Assembly: GCA_029565685.1 (NCBI GenBank)
Contig: JAKQNR010000006.1
Span: forward strand, 186,001 to 250,000
DNA from: a bacterium
GTDB lineage: Bacteria > Zhuqueibacterota > Zhuqueibacteria > Residuimicrobiales > Residuimicrobiaceae
Direction: 5' to 3'
Length of the DNA: 64,000 bases
A program made the translations under genes and the position numbers. Numbering within the stretch: the first letter of the stretch is position 1; every line of letters starts with the position of its first letter. Of the stretch, positions 52,860 through 61,622 are shown one piece after another. The notes under the pieces were generated by a model. That model was not told the origin of the DNA. It did not search any database and worked only from the letters and a program-made list of their open reading frames with translations.

Positions 52860-54152
52860 TTGCTGCCCTACATGCACCCGGTTTTAGACCTTCTTTTTCT
52901 CGCCAGCGTGGCCGTCATCTGGGGGATGATCATCTATCAGCTGGTGCTCACTCTCGCCGGCTACCGCTACCGTCATCAGATCAGCCAGGAGCATGAACGG
53001 CTGCTCGCCGCCGGCCATGAACCCGCTTCGATTTCGATCATGATTCCAGCGCGCAACGAGGAACTGGTGATCGATAAAACCATCTCCACCATTCTGGCCC
53101 TCGATTATCCCGCCGACCGGCTCGAACTGGTGATCATCAACGACGGTTCCAGCGATCGTACGGCGGAAATCATTTCAAACCGCAGCGCGTCGGATTCACG
53201 CATCAAACTGGTCAACCTGCCTGTCGGCGAGATCGGCCACGGCAAGGCCTACGCGCTTAACCAAGGATTGCGCCATTGCACGCACGACCTCGTCGCCATC
53301 TATGATGCGGACAATATGCCGGAACGCAAAGCCCTGCGCACTCTCGCCCTGCACCTGCAGGCGGACCCTTCGCTGGCTGCGGTCATCGGCAAATTCCGCT
53401 GCGTCAACCGCCGGCATACTTGGCTGACCCGTTTCATCAACATTGAAACCATCGCCTTCCAGTGGATCTTGCAGGCAGGCCGCTTTCATCTTTCGCGCGT
53501 GGCCATTTTGCCGGGCACCAATTACATTATCAAAAAATCGGTCATTGAAGCGGTCGGCGGCTGGGACGATCGCGCCATCACCGAGGATTCCGAACTGAGC
53601 ATGCGCATCTATCAAGCGGGCTGGCAAATCAAATTCATGCCCCTCAGCGTCACTTGGGAACAGGAACCGGAGACGCTGGCCGTGTGGACGCGTCAACGCA
53701 CGCGCTGGGTGCGCGGCAACAACTATGTGATCCGTAAATTCATCAAGCCCATGCTGAAACTCCGCAGCCGGTTTTTGATCACCGAGTTCGTTTATCTTTT
53801 TGCCCTGTATTACCTTTTTCTTGCCGCCACCGTGATCTCTCTGCTGCTGTTTCTGGCCGGCGGCGTCGGATTGATCGCGCTGAACGTGCCCGGGCCCTAT
53901 TTCGCCGTGTGGATGTCGGCGTTCGCTCTGTTCACTTTGGAAATATTCGTGGTGCTTGGTTATGAGGGAGAAGATTCGGCGGCCAACATTCTGCTCACCA
54001 TCGCCATGTACTTGACCTATTGTCAGCTGTGGCTCTATATCGTTTTCAAAGCGCTCATCCTTGACGCCCGCAGACACCGTGTCGGCGTCTGGGATAAAAC
54101 CGAAAGGTTCAAAGTGGAAGAAACAGTCGATGAAGGGGCGGGCGTCGCATGA
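52860..54152 (+). CDS. Processive family 2 glycosyltransferase (exopolysaccharide synthase)
   Basis: 430 residues. The start is a TTG (52860) five bases after GGAGG (52850-52854); the first ATG (52872) is badly spaced. One N-terminal TM helix (~8-32), a GT2 domain and about three C-terminal helices (~305-405), the layout of PgaC/NfrB/hyaluronan-type synthases. Catalytic signatures: IINDGSSDRT (~94), YDADN (D149, D151), AITEDSE (T241-E242-D243) and RQRTRWVRGN (Q279-W283, the QxxRW motif of processive enzymes). It polymerises and exports a sugar chain; the donor is unknown, but a neighbouring WecB suggests amino sugars. It lies 98 bp after the deacetylase and overlaps the barrel gene by 4 bp. 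Confidence 0.9.
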   Translation: MLPYMHPVLDLLFLASVAVIWGMIIYQLVLTLAGYRYRHQISQEHERLLAAGHEPASISIMIPARNEELVIDKTISTILALDYPADRLELVIINDGSSDRTAEIISNRSASDSRIKLVNLPVGEIGHGKAYALNQGLRHCTHDLVAIYDADNMPERKALRTLALHLQADPSLAAVIGKFRCVNRRHTWLTRFINIETIAFQWILQAGRFHLSRVAILPGTNYIIKKSVIEAVGGWDDRAITEDSELSMRIYQAGWQIKFMPLSVTWEQEPETLAVWTRQRTRWVRGNNYVIRKFIKPMLKLRSRFLITEFVYLFALYYLFLAATVISLLLFLAGGVGLIALNVPGPYFAVWMSAFALFTLEIFVVLGYEGEDSAANILLTIAMYLTYCQLWLYIVFKALILDARRHRVGVWDKTERFKVEETVDEGAGVA

Positions 54153-54982
54153 ACCGGCTTCGTCTGATCTATTTCCTCGTCCTCGCCCTGCTGTTTTTCC
54201 TCAGCCACCGCCAGACTACGGCGCAGGAAAAAACCGGCATGCACTTTTTCGCCGAGGCGTATGACGAGACCATTTATCAGCGCCGCGACGGCCGCAACAC
54301 CATCACGATGGCCCATTTTTACGAAGGACTGCGCCTGCCCATCGCCGGCCTCGGCAAATGGGACCTCTATGCCAAATTACGCTACGGCAACGACGCCAAC
54401 AAGGATTTCTGGAACAACCGCGCGGAAACCATGTTCGGCACCCGGCTCCGCTTTTTTCAAAAACTCTATCTGGCGATGTACAGCGAATATGTGCGCGGTG
54501 AATACATCACCGATCAAAGCGAAATCATGCCGTACGCCTCTTCCTATGAGGATTGGCGCTATGGACTGGTGTTCTGGCATGGATGGGACCCAGGCGGATG
54601 GAAGCCAAAAAAACGGCTGGCCCTGACGCCCTGGAGCGAGGTCTATGCCGATGCCAATTACCTGGATAAGGACAGCCAAAATATAGTCTATTATTTGGAA
54701 GCCAAACTTGGATTGCAGTTGCTCCGATTGCATAAAACCCGCTTTGATTTCTACGGCGTTGCCTATGCCTATTACGACAAGAACGCCGACTTTTGGAACA
54801 ACCATGCGGATATGGCGCCGGGGATCCGCATCACGCCATGGACTGATGTGGATTTAAACCTTCGTATCGAATATCTGTGGGGACAATATTATGATCGTAT
54901 CGGCAGATACGAAAACCCGTATGCACGCCGTTACCAGGACCTGCGCGTTGGTCTGTTTCTCTGGTATGGTTGGGGAGAATAG
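54149..54982 (+). CDS. Small outer-membrane beta-barrel protein of the EPS operon
   Basis: 277 residues whose ATG overlaps the synthase stop as ATGA. Signal peptide ending TTAQ. The mature part is Trp/Tyr-rich with alternating strands (WDLYAKLRYGN, RLRFFQKLYLAMYSEYVRGEY, DVDLNLRIEYLWGQYYDR, DLRVGLFLWYGW), as in the C-terminal barrels of NfrA, BcsC and YaiO. Unlike BcsC, PgaA or NfrA it has no TPR part. It is probably the outer-membrane exit or a barrel partner for the polysaccharide (inference). Confidence 0.75.
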   Translation: MNRLRLIYFLVLALLFFLSHRQTTAQEKTGMHFFAEAYDETIYQRRDGRNTITMAHFYEGLRLPIAGLGKWDLYAKLRYGNDANKDFWNNRAETMFGTRLRFFQKLYLAMYSEYVRGEYITDQSEIMPYASSYEDWRYGLVFWHGWDPGGWKPKKRLALTPWSEVYADANYLDKDSQNIVYYLEAKLGLQLLRLHKTRFDFYGVAYAYYDKNADFWNNHADMAPGIRITPWTDVDLNLRIEYLWGQYYDRIGRYENPYARRYQDLRVGLFLWYGWGE

Positions 54983-54992
54983 GAGGATTAGG

Positions 54993-56822
54993 ATGAAAAA
55001 ATTGCTGCTCGCTGCAACTTTGCTCATGATCGTTGGGGTTGTGGGTGCGCCGGCTCAGTCCATCCCTGCCCAACTGCTGTGGAATTATTCAACCGGCGGC
55101 CCGGTGACCGTCGTAAGTCCATTTCCGGATGTAAACGGCGACGGTCGGCCTGATCTGCTGGCCGGATCAGCCGACAGCGTGGTCTATTGTCTATCCGGCG
55201 GCGGTTCGGCTGATATGCGCGAAATCTGGGCCTGCAGGACATTGGGCGCCATCACCGATGTAGAGGCCATGGGCGATGTCAATGGCGACGGCTATCCCGA
55301 TGCGGTGGCCGGCTCCAAAGACAATATCGTCTATTGCATCTCCGGCAAACCGACGGATGAAGGGCTCGAACTCTGGCAGCGGGCGGACTCTGCGACGATC
55401 CATTCGGTCGCCGCCCTGGGCGACGTGAACGGCGATGGGATTGGCGATGTCGTGGCCGGGACAGCGATGAATAACATGATCTGTATCTCCGGCTCTGCGG
55501 CTCAGCAGGGGAAAATACTCTGGCAGTTCAGCAGCGACGCCGATTTCTGGAACGTCCTCGCTCTGCCGGACGTCAATGGCGACGGCAAAATGGATTGCGT
55601 GGGTTCTTGCGATAATTTCATCTATTGTTTCTCCGGCGCAGGCGCCGCTCAGGGCCAGCAGGGCGGCGTCAACGCAAAAGCGATCTGGTCAGCCCCTTAT
55701 GACGCGGGCGCCCGCGTTTACTCCATTGCCGCCATTCCGGATGTCAATAACGACGGCAAAGCGGACGTGCTGCTGGGCAGCGAAATGGATCAGATCGAAT
55801 GTCTCTCCGGCGCCAACGGCAATAGACTATGGAGCTTTAACACAGGCGCCACCGCCCAATGTGTGGCGGCTATCGCAGATCTCAACGGAGATGGAAAATG
55901 GGATGTGCTGGCAGGCTCTGCGGACGATCATGCCTATGCGCTCTCCGGCGCCAACGGCCAACAGCTGTGGAAGACCGCGTTCAGTTCGACGGTAACGTGC
56001 GCCACTTCGATCAACGACATCAATGAAGACGGTTGGCCTGACGCCGTGTTTGGTGAAGACAACATCGAGGTAGCCTGCATCAGCGGCGGCGGCGCCGCCA
56101 AAGGACAAAAGCTCTGGAGTTATATGATAGGAGATGCTGTCCTCAGCGTCGCCGCCATCGGCGATGTCAGCGCCAACGGCATCACCGATGTGGCCTCCGC
56201 CTCTATCGACAGCTATGTCCGCATGTTGGAGGGGAACAGCAAAGTATTGGACGTGGAGCTGGTCTCCTTTACCGCCGCCGTACAGGTAGACGGCATACGG
56301 TTATTCTGGCGAACTGCCAGCGAGACCAACAACCTCGGATTTACCGTGCTCCGTTCAAGAGATGGAAGCGTTTGGGAGCAGATCGCCTTTGTAACCGGCA
56401 ACGGCACCTCAGCCCGACTGCATGAGTATACATTTTTGGATGCTGAGATGGAGTGGGGGCAGCTCTACTATCGGCTGCAACAGTTGGATCGCGACGGGCA
56501 GTCGCACCTGCTGCCCATGGTGAAGGTTGTGCGACAATTGCCCAGTCATTTAACGCTGCACGGCAACTTTCCCAACCCCTTCAACGCCGGGACCACCATT
56601 TCCTATGACCTGCCGGTCTCGGGATGGGTGGACGCGACGATTTATAATCTGCAGGGTCAGATCATTCGGCGACTGGTCAGCGGTTTGCAGTCAGCCGGCT
56701 TTCACACCATCCATTGGAACGGCCGCCAAGATTCCGGCGAGGAGGCGGCCTCTGGAGTCTACCTCTGCAGAATCAGCGCAGGCGATGAAAGAGCGCACAT
56801 GCGGATCAGTTATGTGAAATAA
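54993..56822 (+). CDS. Secreted FG-GAP-repeat protein with sorting domain, last gene of the EPS operon
   Basis: About 609 residues from ATG 54993, 10 bp after the barrel gene's stop with AGGAGG; the frame opens at 54891 inside that gene. Signal peptide ending APAQ. Eight or so propeller repeats of the form DVNGDGRPDLLAGSADSVVYCLSG (some lose one residue) run to ~430; a fibronectin-like domain follows (VDGIRLFWRTASETNNLGFTVLRS); and the sorting domain starts at GNFPNPFNAGTTI and ends RISYVK. It is probably displayed on the cell surface, where it could bind the secreted polysaccharide or Ca2+. No catalytic motif. Confidence 0.85.
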   Translation: MKKLLLAATLLMIVGVVGAPAQSIPAQLLWNYSTGGPVTVVSPFPDVNGDGRPDLLAGSADSVVYCLSGGGSADMREIWACRTLGAITDVEAMGDVNGDGYPDAVAGSKDNIVYCISGKPTDEGLELWQRADSATIHSVAALGDVNGDGIGDVVAGTAMNNMICISGSAAQQGKILWQFSSDADFWNVLALPDVNGDGKMDCVGSCDNFIYCFSGAGAAQGQQGGVNAKAIWSAPYDAGARVYSIAAIPDVNNDGKADVLLGSEMDQIECLSGANGNRLWSFNTGATAQCVAAIADLNGDGKWDVLAGSADDHAYALSGANGQQLWKTAFSSTVTCATSINDINEDGWPDAVFGEDNIEVACISGGGAAKGQKLWSYMIGDAVLSVAAIGDVSANGITDVASASIDSYVRMLEGNSKVLDVELVSFTAAVQVDGIRLFWRTASETNNLGFTVLRSRDGSVWEQIAFVTGNGTSARLHEYTFLDAEMEWGQLYYRLQQLDRDGQSHLLPMVKVVRQLPSHLTLHGNFPNPFNAGTTISYDLPVSGWVDATIYNLQGQIIRRLVSGLQSAGFHTIHWNGRQDSGEEAASGVYLCRISAGDERAHMRISYVK

Positions 56823-56851
56823 AAAAACGCGCTCCAGGCAACAAGCTCCGT

Positions 56852-57958
56852 TCACCCGCCATTGCGCAACAACTGAACAATCCGCTGCGCGGCCCGGCCA
56901 TCGCCGTAGGGATTGACCATGCTTTCCCTGTGCGCCGCCGGCTGCTCCTCGCTCAGCGCTCTGCTCGCTGCAGCGACGATCGACTCTCGGCGCGTGCCCA
57001 CCAATTTAGCGATCCCCGCCTCCACCCCTTCCGGCCTTTCTGTGGCGTCGCGCATCACCAGCACCGGCACGCCAAAGGTCGGCGCTTCCTCTTGAATGCC
57101 GCCCGAGTCGGTGAGAATCAGCGTAGACCGTTTCATCAGATGGACCAGGGCGGCATAATCCAGCGGTTCGATGAGATGGACGTTGTTCAGTCCGGAGAGA
57201 ATGTCACCCACCGGCCGGCGCACGTTGGGATTGAGGTGCACGGGATAGATGAACCGGATGTTAACAAATCGGGCGGCCAGTTCCCTAATCGCATGACAGA
57301 GCTCGCGAAATGGCTCGCCGAAGCTTTCCCGGCGATGAGCGGTGATCAGCACCATGCGTTCATCCTGCGGAACGGCGCTCAAGGCAGAGCCGTTCCAGTC
57401 AAAGGGCCGGCGGCTGATCTCCAGCAAAGCGTCGACGATGGTGTTGCCGGTGACATGAATGGCCGCGTCCGCAAAACCTTCACGCAGCAGCGCCTGACGC
57501 GCCCGTTCCGTTGGCGCGAAGTAAACATCCGTCGCCGCATCCGCCAAACGGCGGTTCATCTCCTCGGGAAAGGGACGGCGTTTGTCCAGAGTGCGCAGCC
57601 CGGCCTCCACATGGCCAAAGCGAACGCCGTGATAATAGGCGGTCACTGCTGCCACGAAAACCGTGGTGGTATCCCCTTGAGCCAGAATCCAGTCCGGCTG
57701 GACCTGTTCCACCACTCGATCCAGCTCTTCAAACAGCCGGGCGGTAAGCGTTGCCAACCGCTGATTGGGCTGCATCAAATTAAGATCCAGGTGCGGATAT
57801 ATATCAAACAGCTGCAGCACCTGATCCAGCATCTGGCGATGCTGGCCGGTGACGCAGATCACGCTGGTGAGCTCTTGCGGAAATTTGTCCAGCTCTTTGA
57901 TGACCGGCGCCATCTTGATGGCCTCCGGTCGTGTGCCGAGAATCGAAAGAATTTTCAT
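56852..57958 (-). CDS. wecB: UDP-N-acetylglucosamine 2-epimerase (non-hydrolysing)
   Basis: 368 residues, the normal length. GTRPEAIKMAPVI at the N-terminus, TGQHRQMLDQVL, GDTTTVF, FGHVEAGLRT, RPFPEEMNRRLAD, ITAHRRESFGEPF, YPVHLNPNVR and LTDSGGIQEEAP are the family's conserved UDP-GlcNAc and catalytic blocks. It interconverts UDP-GlcNAc and UDP-ManNAc. It is convergent with the EPS operon (29-bp gap), and its product could feed the synthase there or another surface glycan. The symbol is by family similarity. Confidence 0.93.
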   Translation of the reverse strand: MKILSILGTRPEAIKMAPVIKELDKFPQELTSVICVTGQHRQMLDQVLQLFDIYPHLDLNLMQPNQRLATLTARLFEELDRVVEQVQPDWILAQGDTTTVFVAAVTAYYHGVRFGHVEAGLRTLDKRRPFPEEMNRRLADAATDVYFAPTERARQALLREGFADAAIHVTGNTIVDALLEISRRPFDWNGSALSAVPQDERMVLITAHRRESFGEPFRELCHAIRELAARFVNIRFIYPVHLNPNVRRPVGDILSGLNNVHLIEPLDYAALVHLMKRSTLILTDSGGIQEEAPTFGVPVLVMRDATERPEGVEAGIAKLVGTRRESIVAAASRALSEEQPAAHRESMVNPYGDGRAAQRIVQLLRNGG

Positions 57959-58080
57959 GGCTTCGCCGCTCCCATTCGTTCAAAACAACCGACCTAAATG
58001 AAGATGACCCCTCGCCATGCAGCCAGTTCCTGCAGTCCAGCGCCTTTGCAGAACCGGCGAGAACATCATCTCCACAAATT

Positions 58081-58953
58081 TTATTTTCCTGTCCAACTCG
58101 CGATATATTCAACCGTTTCATTCGGTTTGGCGATATCCGGATCAGCCACACTCCATTCCCCTTTCAATCCCATTTCTTCAGCCGTCAGTTGAAAGTGACA
58201 CATCGCGATGCCCATATCCACGCGCTGCAGATCAGCGATGATAAAAGACGGCAAGGGGGAGAGGTTGCGGTGATAGCCCGGGGAACGCTGAAGATAAAAA
58301 TGAAAACAGGCGCCTTGCTGCACCACCCGCCAGGGCTGTTTATTGGAGGCCGATGGGGCCAAACGCAGCATCTGCAACGGAACAGCATAGGCGCCTGCGC
58401 TCTCCTCCGCCAGAGGCGTTGCCAGATCGCCGTGAAAAAAGAGCGAATGCCAGGGCTTGCGCGCATCGGCCTTGATTCGAGTGCGCAGCAAAGCGCGCAG
58501 TCGGGTCTCATCGGCGGGATAGCCGACCGCTGCCACAGCGGGGACCATCTCGGCAGCGGTGGCTCGCACTTTGGCGGCAAAGCGGCTTTTGCTGAAACTG
58601 CCGCCGAGCCAGCAGCTGCCCAAACCCAGACTGGTCGCGTACAGAATAAGGGCTTCCATGCTAAAGCCGAAATCTTCCAGATTCTTCGCCCCTGGCCCAA
58701 CAGCGCCGATCAAGAACCCCGCAGGGTTTTTGATGAATCCATAGGTGCCCAATCCCTTGAGCGTTCGAGCCTCCTTCTCGCCGCCGGCCACCAATTCAAA
58801 GCGCAGCGCGGAATGAAAAGGGCCCTGCTGAAGCGATCCGGCAAAACCCCGCAGCTGCGCGGCGGTCTCAACGGCGATGGGTTTCTTTTCATAGGTGCGA
58901 CAAGAGCGCCGGCTTTTAATGAGGTCCGGCAACGGGGCGGAAAAGGGCATCAT
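58081..58953 (-). CDS. Nitroreductase-family protein (TM_nitroreductase type)
   Basis: 290 residues, longer than single-domain nitroreductases. LIKSRRSCRTYEKKPI is the FMN-phosphate-binding start; NLEDFGFSMEALILYATSLGLGSCWLGG is the dimer and FMN helix block; and a second half-repeat (LRLAPSASNKQPWRVV) completes the putative TM1586-like two-lobed fold. Presumably an FMN-dependent NAD(P)H oxidoreductase; substrate unknown. Divergent from the NagX-like gene, 127 bp after the wecB start, same strand. Confidence 0.85.
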   Translation of the reverse strand: MMPFSAPLPDLIKSRRSCRTYEKKPIAVETAAQLRGFAGSLQQGPFHSALRFELVAGGEKEARTLKGLGTYGFIKNPAGFLIGAVGPGAKNLEDFGFSMEALILYATSLGLGSCWLGGSFSKSRFAAKVRATAAEMVPAVAAVGYPADETRLRALLRTRIKADARKPWHSLFFHGDLATPLAEESAGAYAVPLQMLRLAPSASNKQPWRVVQQGACFHFYLQRSPGYHRNLSPLPSFIIADLQRVDMGIAMCHFQLTAEEMGLKGEWSVADPDIAKPNETVEYIASWTGK

Positions 58954-58991
58954 AGGCTATCTCGCATTGTGTTATCATCAGTGAATACTTC

Positions 58992-59020
58992 TTGACATTG
59001 ATCCAGAATAGTCCTACTAT
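58992..59020 (+). promoter_or_regulatory. Sigma70 promoter of the NagX-like gene
   Basis: Consensus TTGACA (58992-58997), a 17-nt spacer and TACTAT (59015-59020), 40 bp before the ATG. This is the clearest promoter in the window and shows that a standard sigma70 reads here. Confidence 0.7.
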
Positions 59021-59060
59021 TTTTATGCCATTTCAATCATGAACGAAAAAAGGGTTGTCC

Positions 59061-60176
59061 ATGAACCAATCCAGCCGTCTGATCTCCCTCGACGCTTTCC
59101 GCGGTTTCACCATCATGCTGATGATCCTGGTCAACAATCCCGGAAGCTGGCAGTATGTTTTTTCCCCGCTCAAGCACGCCGAGTGGCATGGTTGCACGCC
59201 CACGGATCTGGTCTTTCCTTTTTTTCTTTTCATCATGGGCGCAGCCATGGCCTTTTCCTTCAGCCGCCGTATGCAAGAGAACGCGTCGCGCTGGCCGCTT
59301 TATCTTCAGATCCTGAAGCGCACGATTCTGCTGATTTTTCTCGGCCTGTTCATGGCTTGGTATCTGCGCTGGAACTTTTCCACCTTGCGCCTTCCCGGTG
59401 TGCTGCAGCGCATCGGCCTGTGCTACTTTATTGCCTCCATGATCATTTTGCACTTTAACCGGCGCGGTTGGATCATCTCGACCGTCTTGCTTCTGGTCGG
59501 CTACTGGCTGGCTATGGCTTTCATCCCTTTTCCCGGCCGAGGCGAAGAAGTATGGGCGCTTAACAGCAATCTCGCCCAATATATGGACGGCCTTTTGCTC
59601 AAAGGTCATGTCTCTAAAAAAGATATCGGCTTTGATCCAGAGGGATTGCTCAGCACTTTTCCAGCAGTCGGCCAGGTACTGCTCGGCTATTTCACCGGCC
59701 GATGGTTGCGCAGCGGGACAGAGCCTTTGCAAAAGACCAACGGCATGTTTATCGCCGGCAACATCGCCATCGTGCTCGGCCTTGCCTGGTCTCTGGTGAT
59801 GCCGATCAACAAACAGCTGTGGACCAGCAGCTATGTGCTCTACACCAGCGGCATCGCCTTGAATCTGCTCGCCGTCAGCTATTGGGCGATCGACATTAAA
59901 GGATACGGCCGATATGTCAAACCGTTCGTCATCTTTGGCAGCAACGCCATCCTTGCGTTTTTCGGATCCGGGATCATGGCCAAGACCATGATGCTGTGCA
60001 AGGTGACCCGTGGCGACGGCACAGAAATTTCCATCAAAGCGTTTGTTTATGACACCCTGCTGCGACCCCTATTCGGCGATTGGGGCGCTTCGCTGATGCA
60101 CGCCCTGTTCTTCATTTTGATCTGGCTGGCTGTTCTGACCTGGTTTTACCGGAAAAAAATCTTTATCAAGCTCTAA
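59061..60176 (+). CDS. NagX/HGSNAT-like transmembrane acyltransferase (DUF5009)
   Basis: About 371 residues from ATG 59061 (AAGGG six bases upstream; the frame starts with a TTG at 59055). SRLISLDAFRGFTIMLMILVNNPG, the EWHGCTPTDLVFPFFLFIMG block with the proposed acceptor His, and GVLQRIGLCYFIAS are typical of the NagX/heparan-alpha-glucosaminide N-acetyltransferase family. About ten helices. It is thought to move an acetyl group across the membrane to glucosamine; in bacteria NagX-like genes accompany chitin/GlcNAc use. It fits the amino-sugar theme of the window. Confidence 0.85.
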   Translation: MNQSSRLISLDAFRGFTIMLMILVNNPGSWQYVFSPLKHAEWHGCTPTDLVFPFFLFIMGAAMAFSFSRRMQENASRWPLYLQILKRTILLIFLGLFMAWYLRWNFSTLRLPGVLQRIGLCYFIASMIILHFNRRGWIISTVLLLVGYWLAMAFIPFPGRGEEVWALNSNLAQYMDGLLLKGHVSKKDIGFDPEGLLSTFPAVGQVLLGYFTGRWLRSGTEPLQKTNGMFIAGNIAIVLGLAWSLVMPINKQLWTSSYVLYTSGIALNLLAVSYWAIDIKGYGRYVKPFVIFGSNAILAFFGSGIMAKTMMLCKVTRGDGTEISIKAFVYDTLLRPLFGDWGASLMHALFFILIWLAVLTWFYRKKIFIKL

Positions 60177-60245
60177 GCACGCGATAGGCCGACGGAAAGA
60201 AGCTCCGCTTTTTCTCGCCATCTGCAACCAGACTTTTCCGGCCAT

Positions 60246-61622
60246 TCAGAACCGCGGTTTTTTCCATCCACCCTGTTTGAACCAAACGCCGATGACCACT
60301 CCTTTTAACGCCGTGGTACACGAGATGGCCCACCAGATTCCGGCGCTGCCGAGGCCGAGCGGGCCGGCCAGCCAGGCGGCGAATGGAATGCGCAGCCAAG
60401 TCAGCGGCACGGAGACCAGCATCGGCGGCAGGGAAAAACCGGCGCCGCTGAAGGCGCCCTCCAGAACGACTTCGAAAGCCAAAAAAATCTCGAAAACCGC
60501 AATGATGCGCAGATAGGCGCTGCCCTCTCGAACCACAGCAGCATCGTCGATAAAAAAACGCACCAGCGGCTTTGCTGCAGCCATAAAAAAGATGGAGAAA
60601 CCCAACACCACCACACAGGCATAGCTCAGCGTCAGCCAGGCGCTCTTTTCAGCACGCCGCGGATTGCCGGCGCCGAGATTCTGGCCCACCAGCGTCGTGG
60701 CAGCGACGCTGAAACCGACACAGGTGAAATAAGCCAGACCTTCGATGCGGTGGCCAAGTCCAATAGCGGCCAGCGCTTCAGGCCCATACCGGGCGATGAT
60801 CCTGGTCAGAAAAGCGTAGGACAGGCTGAACATGACGCCGCTGAAGGCGATGGGCAGGCCGATGCGCAAAATGTCGGTCAGCAGCCGCCGTACAGCCTGG
60901 TGTAAAACCGCCAAGCGGAAAACGACCGGAATTTTCCTTTGCCTGAGAATGCGCAGCATCACGATCAGGGTGATGACATGGGCCAGCACTGTGGCCAGCG
61001 CGGCGCCCGCGGCTTCGAGCCGGGGCAATGGACCGATGCCAAAAATGAAAAAGGGATCGATCACGGCGTTGAACAACAGAGCGCCGGCTGTGATCTTGAG
61101 CGGCGTACGCGTGTCGCCCATAGCGCGGAACACCGCCTCGGCGCTGAGAGAGGCAAAAAGGACAAAGAGGCCGGCGCAAATAAGAGTCAGGTAATGGCGG
61201 GCAGACTGCCGCACCGCACCCTGCAAACTCATAAAGTCTAAAATGGCCGGCATCAACAGAATGGTCAAGCCGCCAAAAATCAGCCCCAGTAACCCGGCGA
61301 GGGAGATGCCGTGCACAGCCGTGCTGTGAACACGGCCATACCGCCCGGCGCCTACATAACGCGCCACCAGGGCGCTGACGCCGGTGCTGGTGATTGTGGC
61401 CAGCGCCTCCAGAGCCCAGTAAATAAATGAAGCGGCGCTGACCCCGGCCAGCCCTTCGGCGCCGAGTTTGCCCACCCACCAGCCGTCCACCACATTGAAC
61501 AGCATGATAAAGAGCAGAGAGAGGATGGCCGGCAGAGCCAACTGCCGAATGGCCCGGCCTGTGGGCAAAGCAAGCACCATAGCGGATGCGGATGATGAAG
61601 ACATACTCATCGCCGGACGCAC
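60246..61622 (-). CDS. MATE-family efflux transporter
   Basis: 458 residues, 12 helices, two homologous MatE halves. IRQLALPAILSLLFIMLFNVVDGWWVGKLG in helix 1-2, GDTRTPLKITAGALLFNAVIDPFFIF between the halves, and VGQNLGAGNPRRAEKSAW in the second half are the family signature blocks. Exports drugs or metabolites using a Na+ or H+ gradient. The start is uncertain: GTG at 61622 or ATG at 61610 or 61604. Convergent with the NagX-like gene. Confidence 0.88.
   Translation of the reverse strand: MRPAMSMSSSSASAMVLALPTGRAIRQLALPAILSLLFIMLFNVVDGWWVGKLGAEGLAGVSAASFIYWALEALATITSTGVSALVARYVGAGRYGRVHSTAVHGISLAGLLGLIFGGLTILLMPAILDFMSLQGAVRQSARHYLTLICAGLFVLFASLSAEAVFRAMGDTRTPLKITAGALLFNAVIDPFFIFGIGPLPRLEAAGAALATVLAHVITLIVMLRILRQRKIPVVFRLAVLHQAVRRLLTDILRIGLPIAFSGVMFSLSYAFLTRIIARYGPEALAAIGLGHRIEGLAYFTCVGFSVAATTLVGQNLGAGNPRRAEKSAWLTLSYACVVVLGFSIFFMAAAKPLVRFFIDDAAVVREGSAYLRIIAVFEIFLAFEVVLEGAFSGAGFSLPPMLVSVPLTWLRIPFAAWLAGPLGLGSAGIWWAISCTTALKGVVIGVWFKQGGWKKPRF

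Noticed and set aside
56821-56851. A-run between the EPS FG-GAP gene and wecB as a terminator
   Set aside because: A T run exists on the wecB strand but no inverted repeat precedes it.
60197-60216. Weak hairpin with T run between the NagX-like and MATE genes
   Set aside because: A 7-bp stem with a mismatch and 3-nt loop; too weak to list as a terminator.
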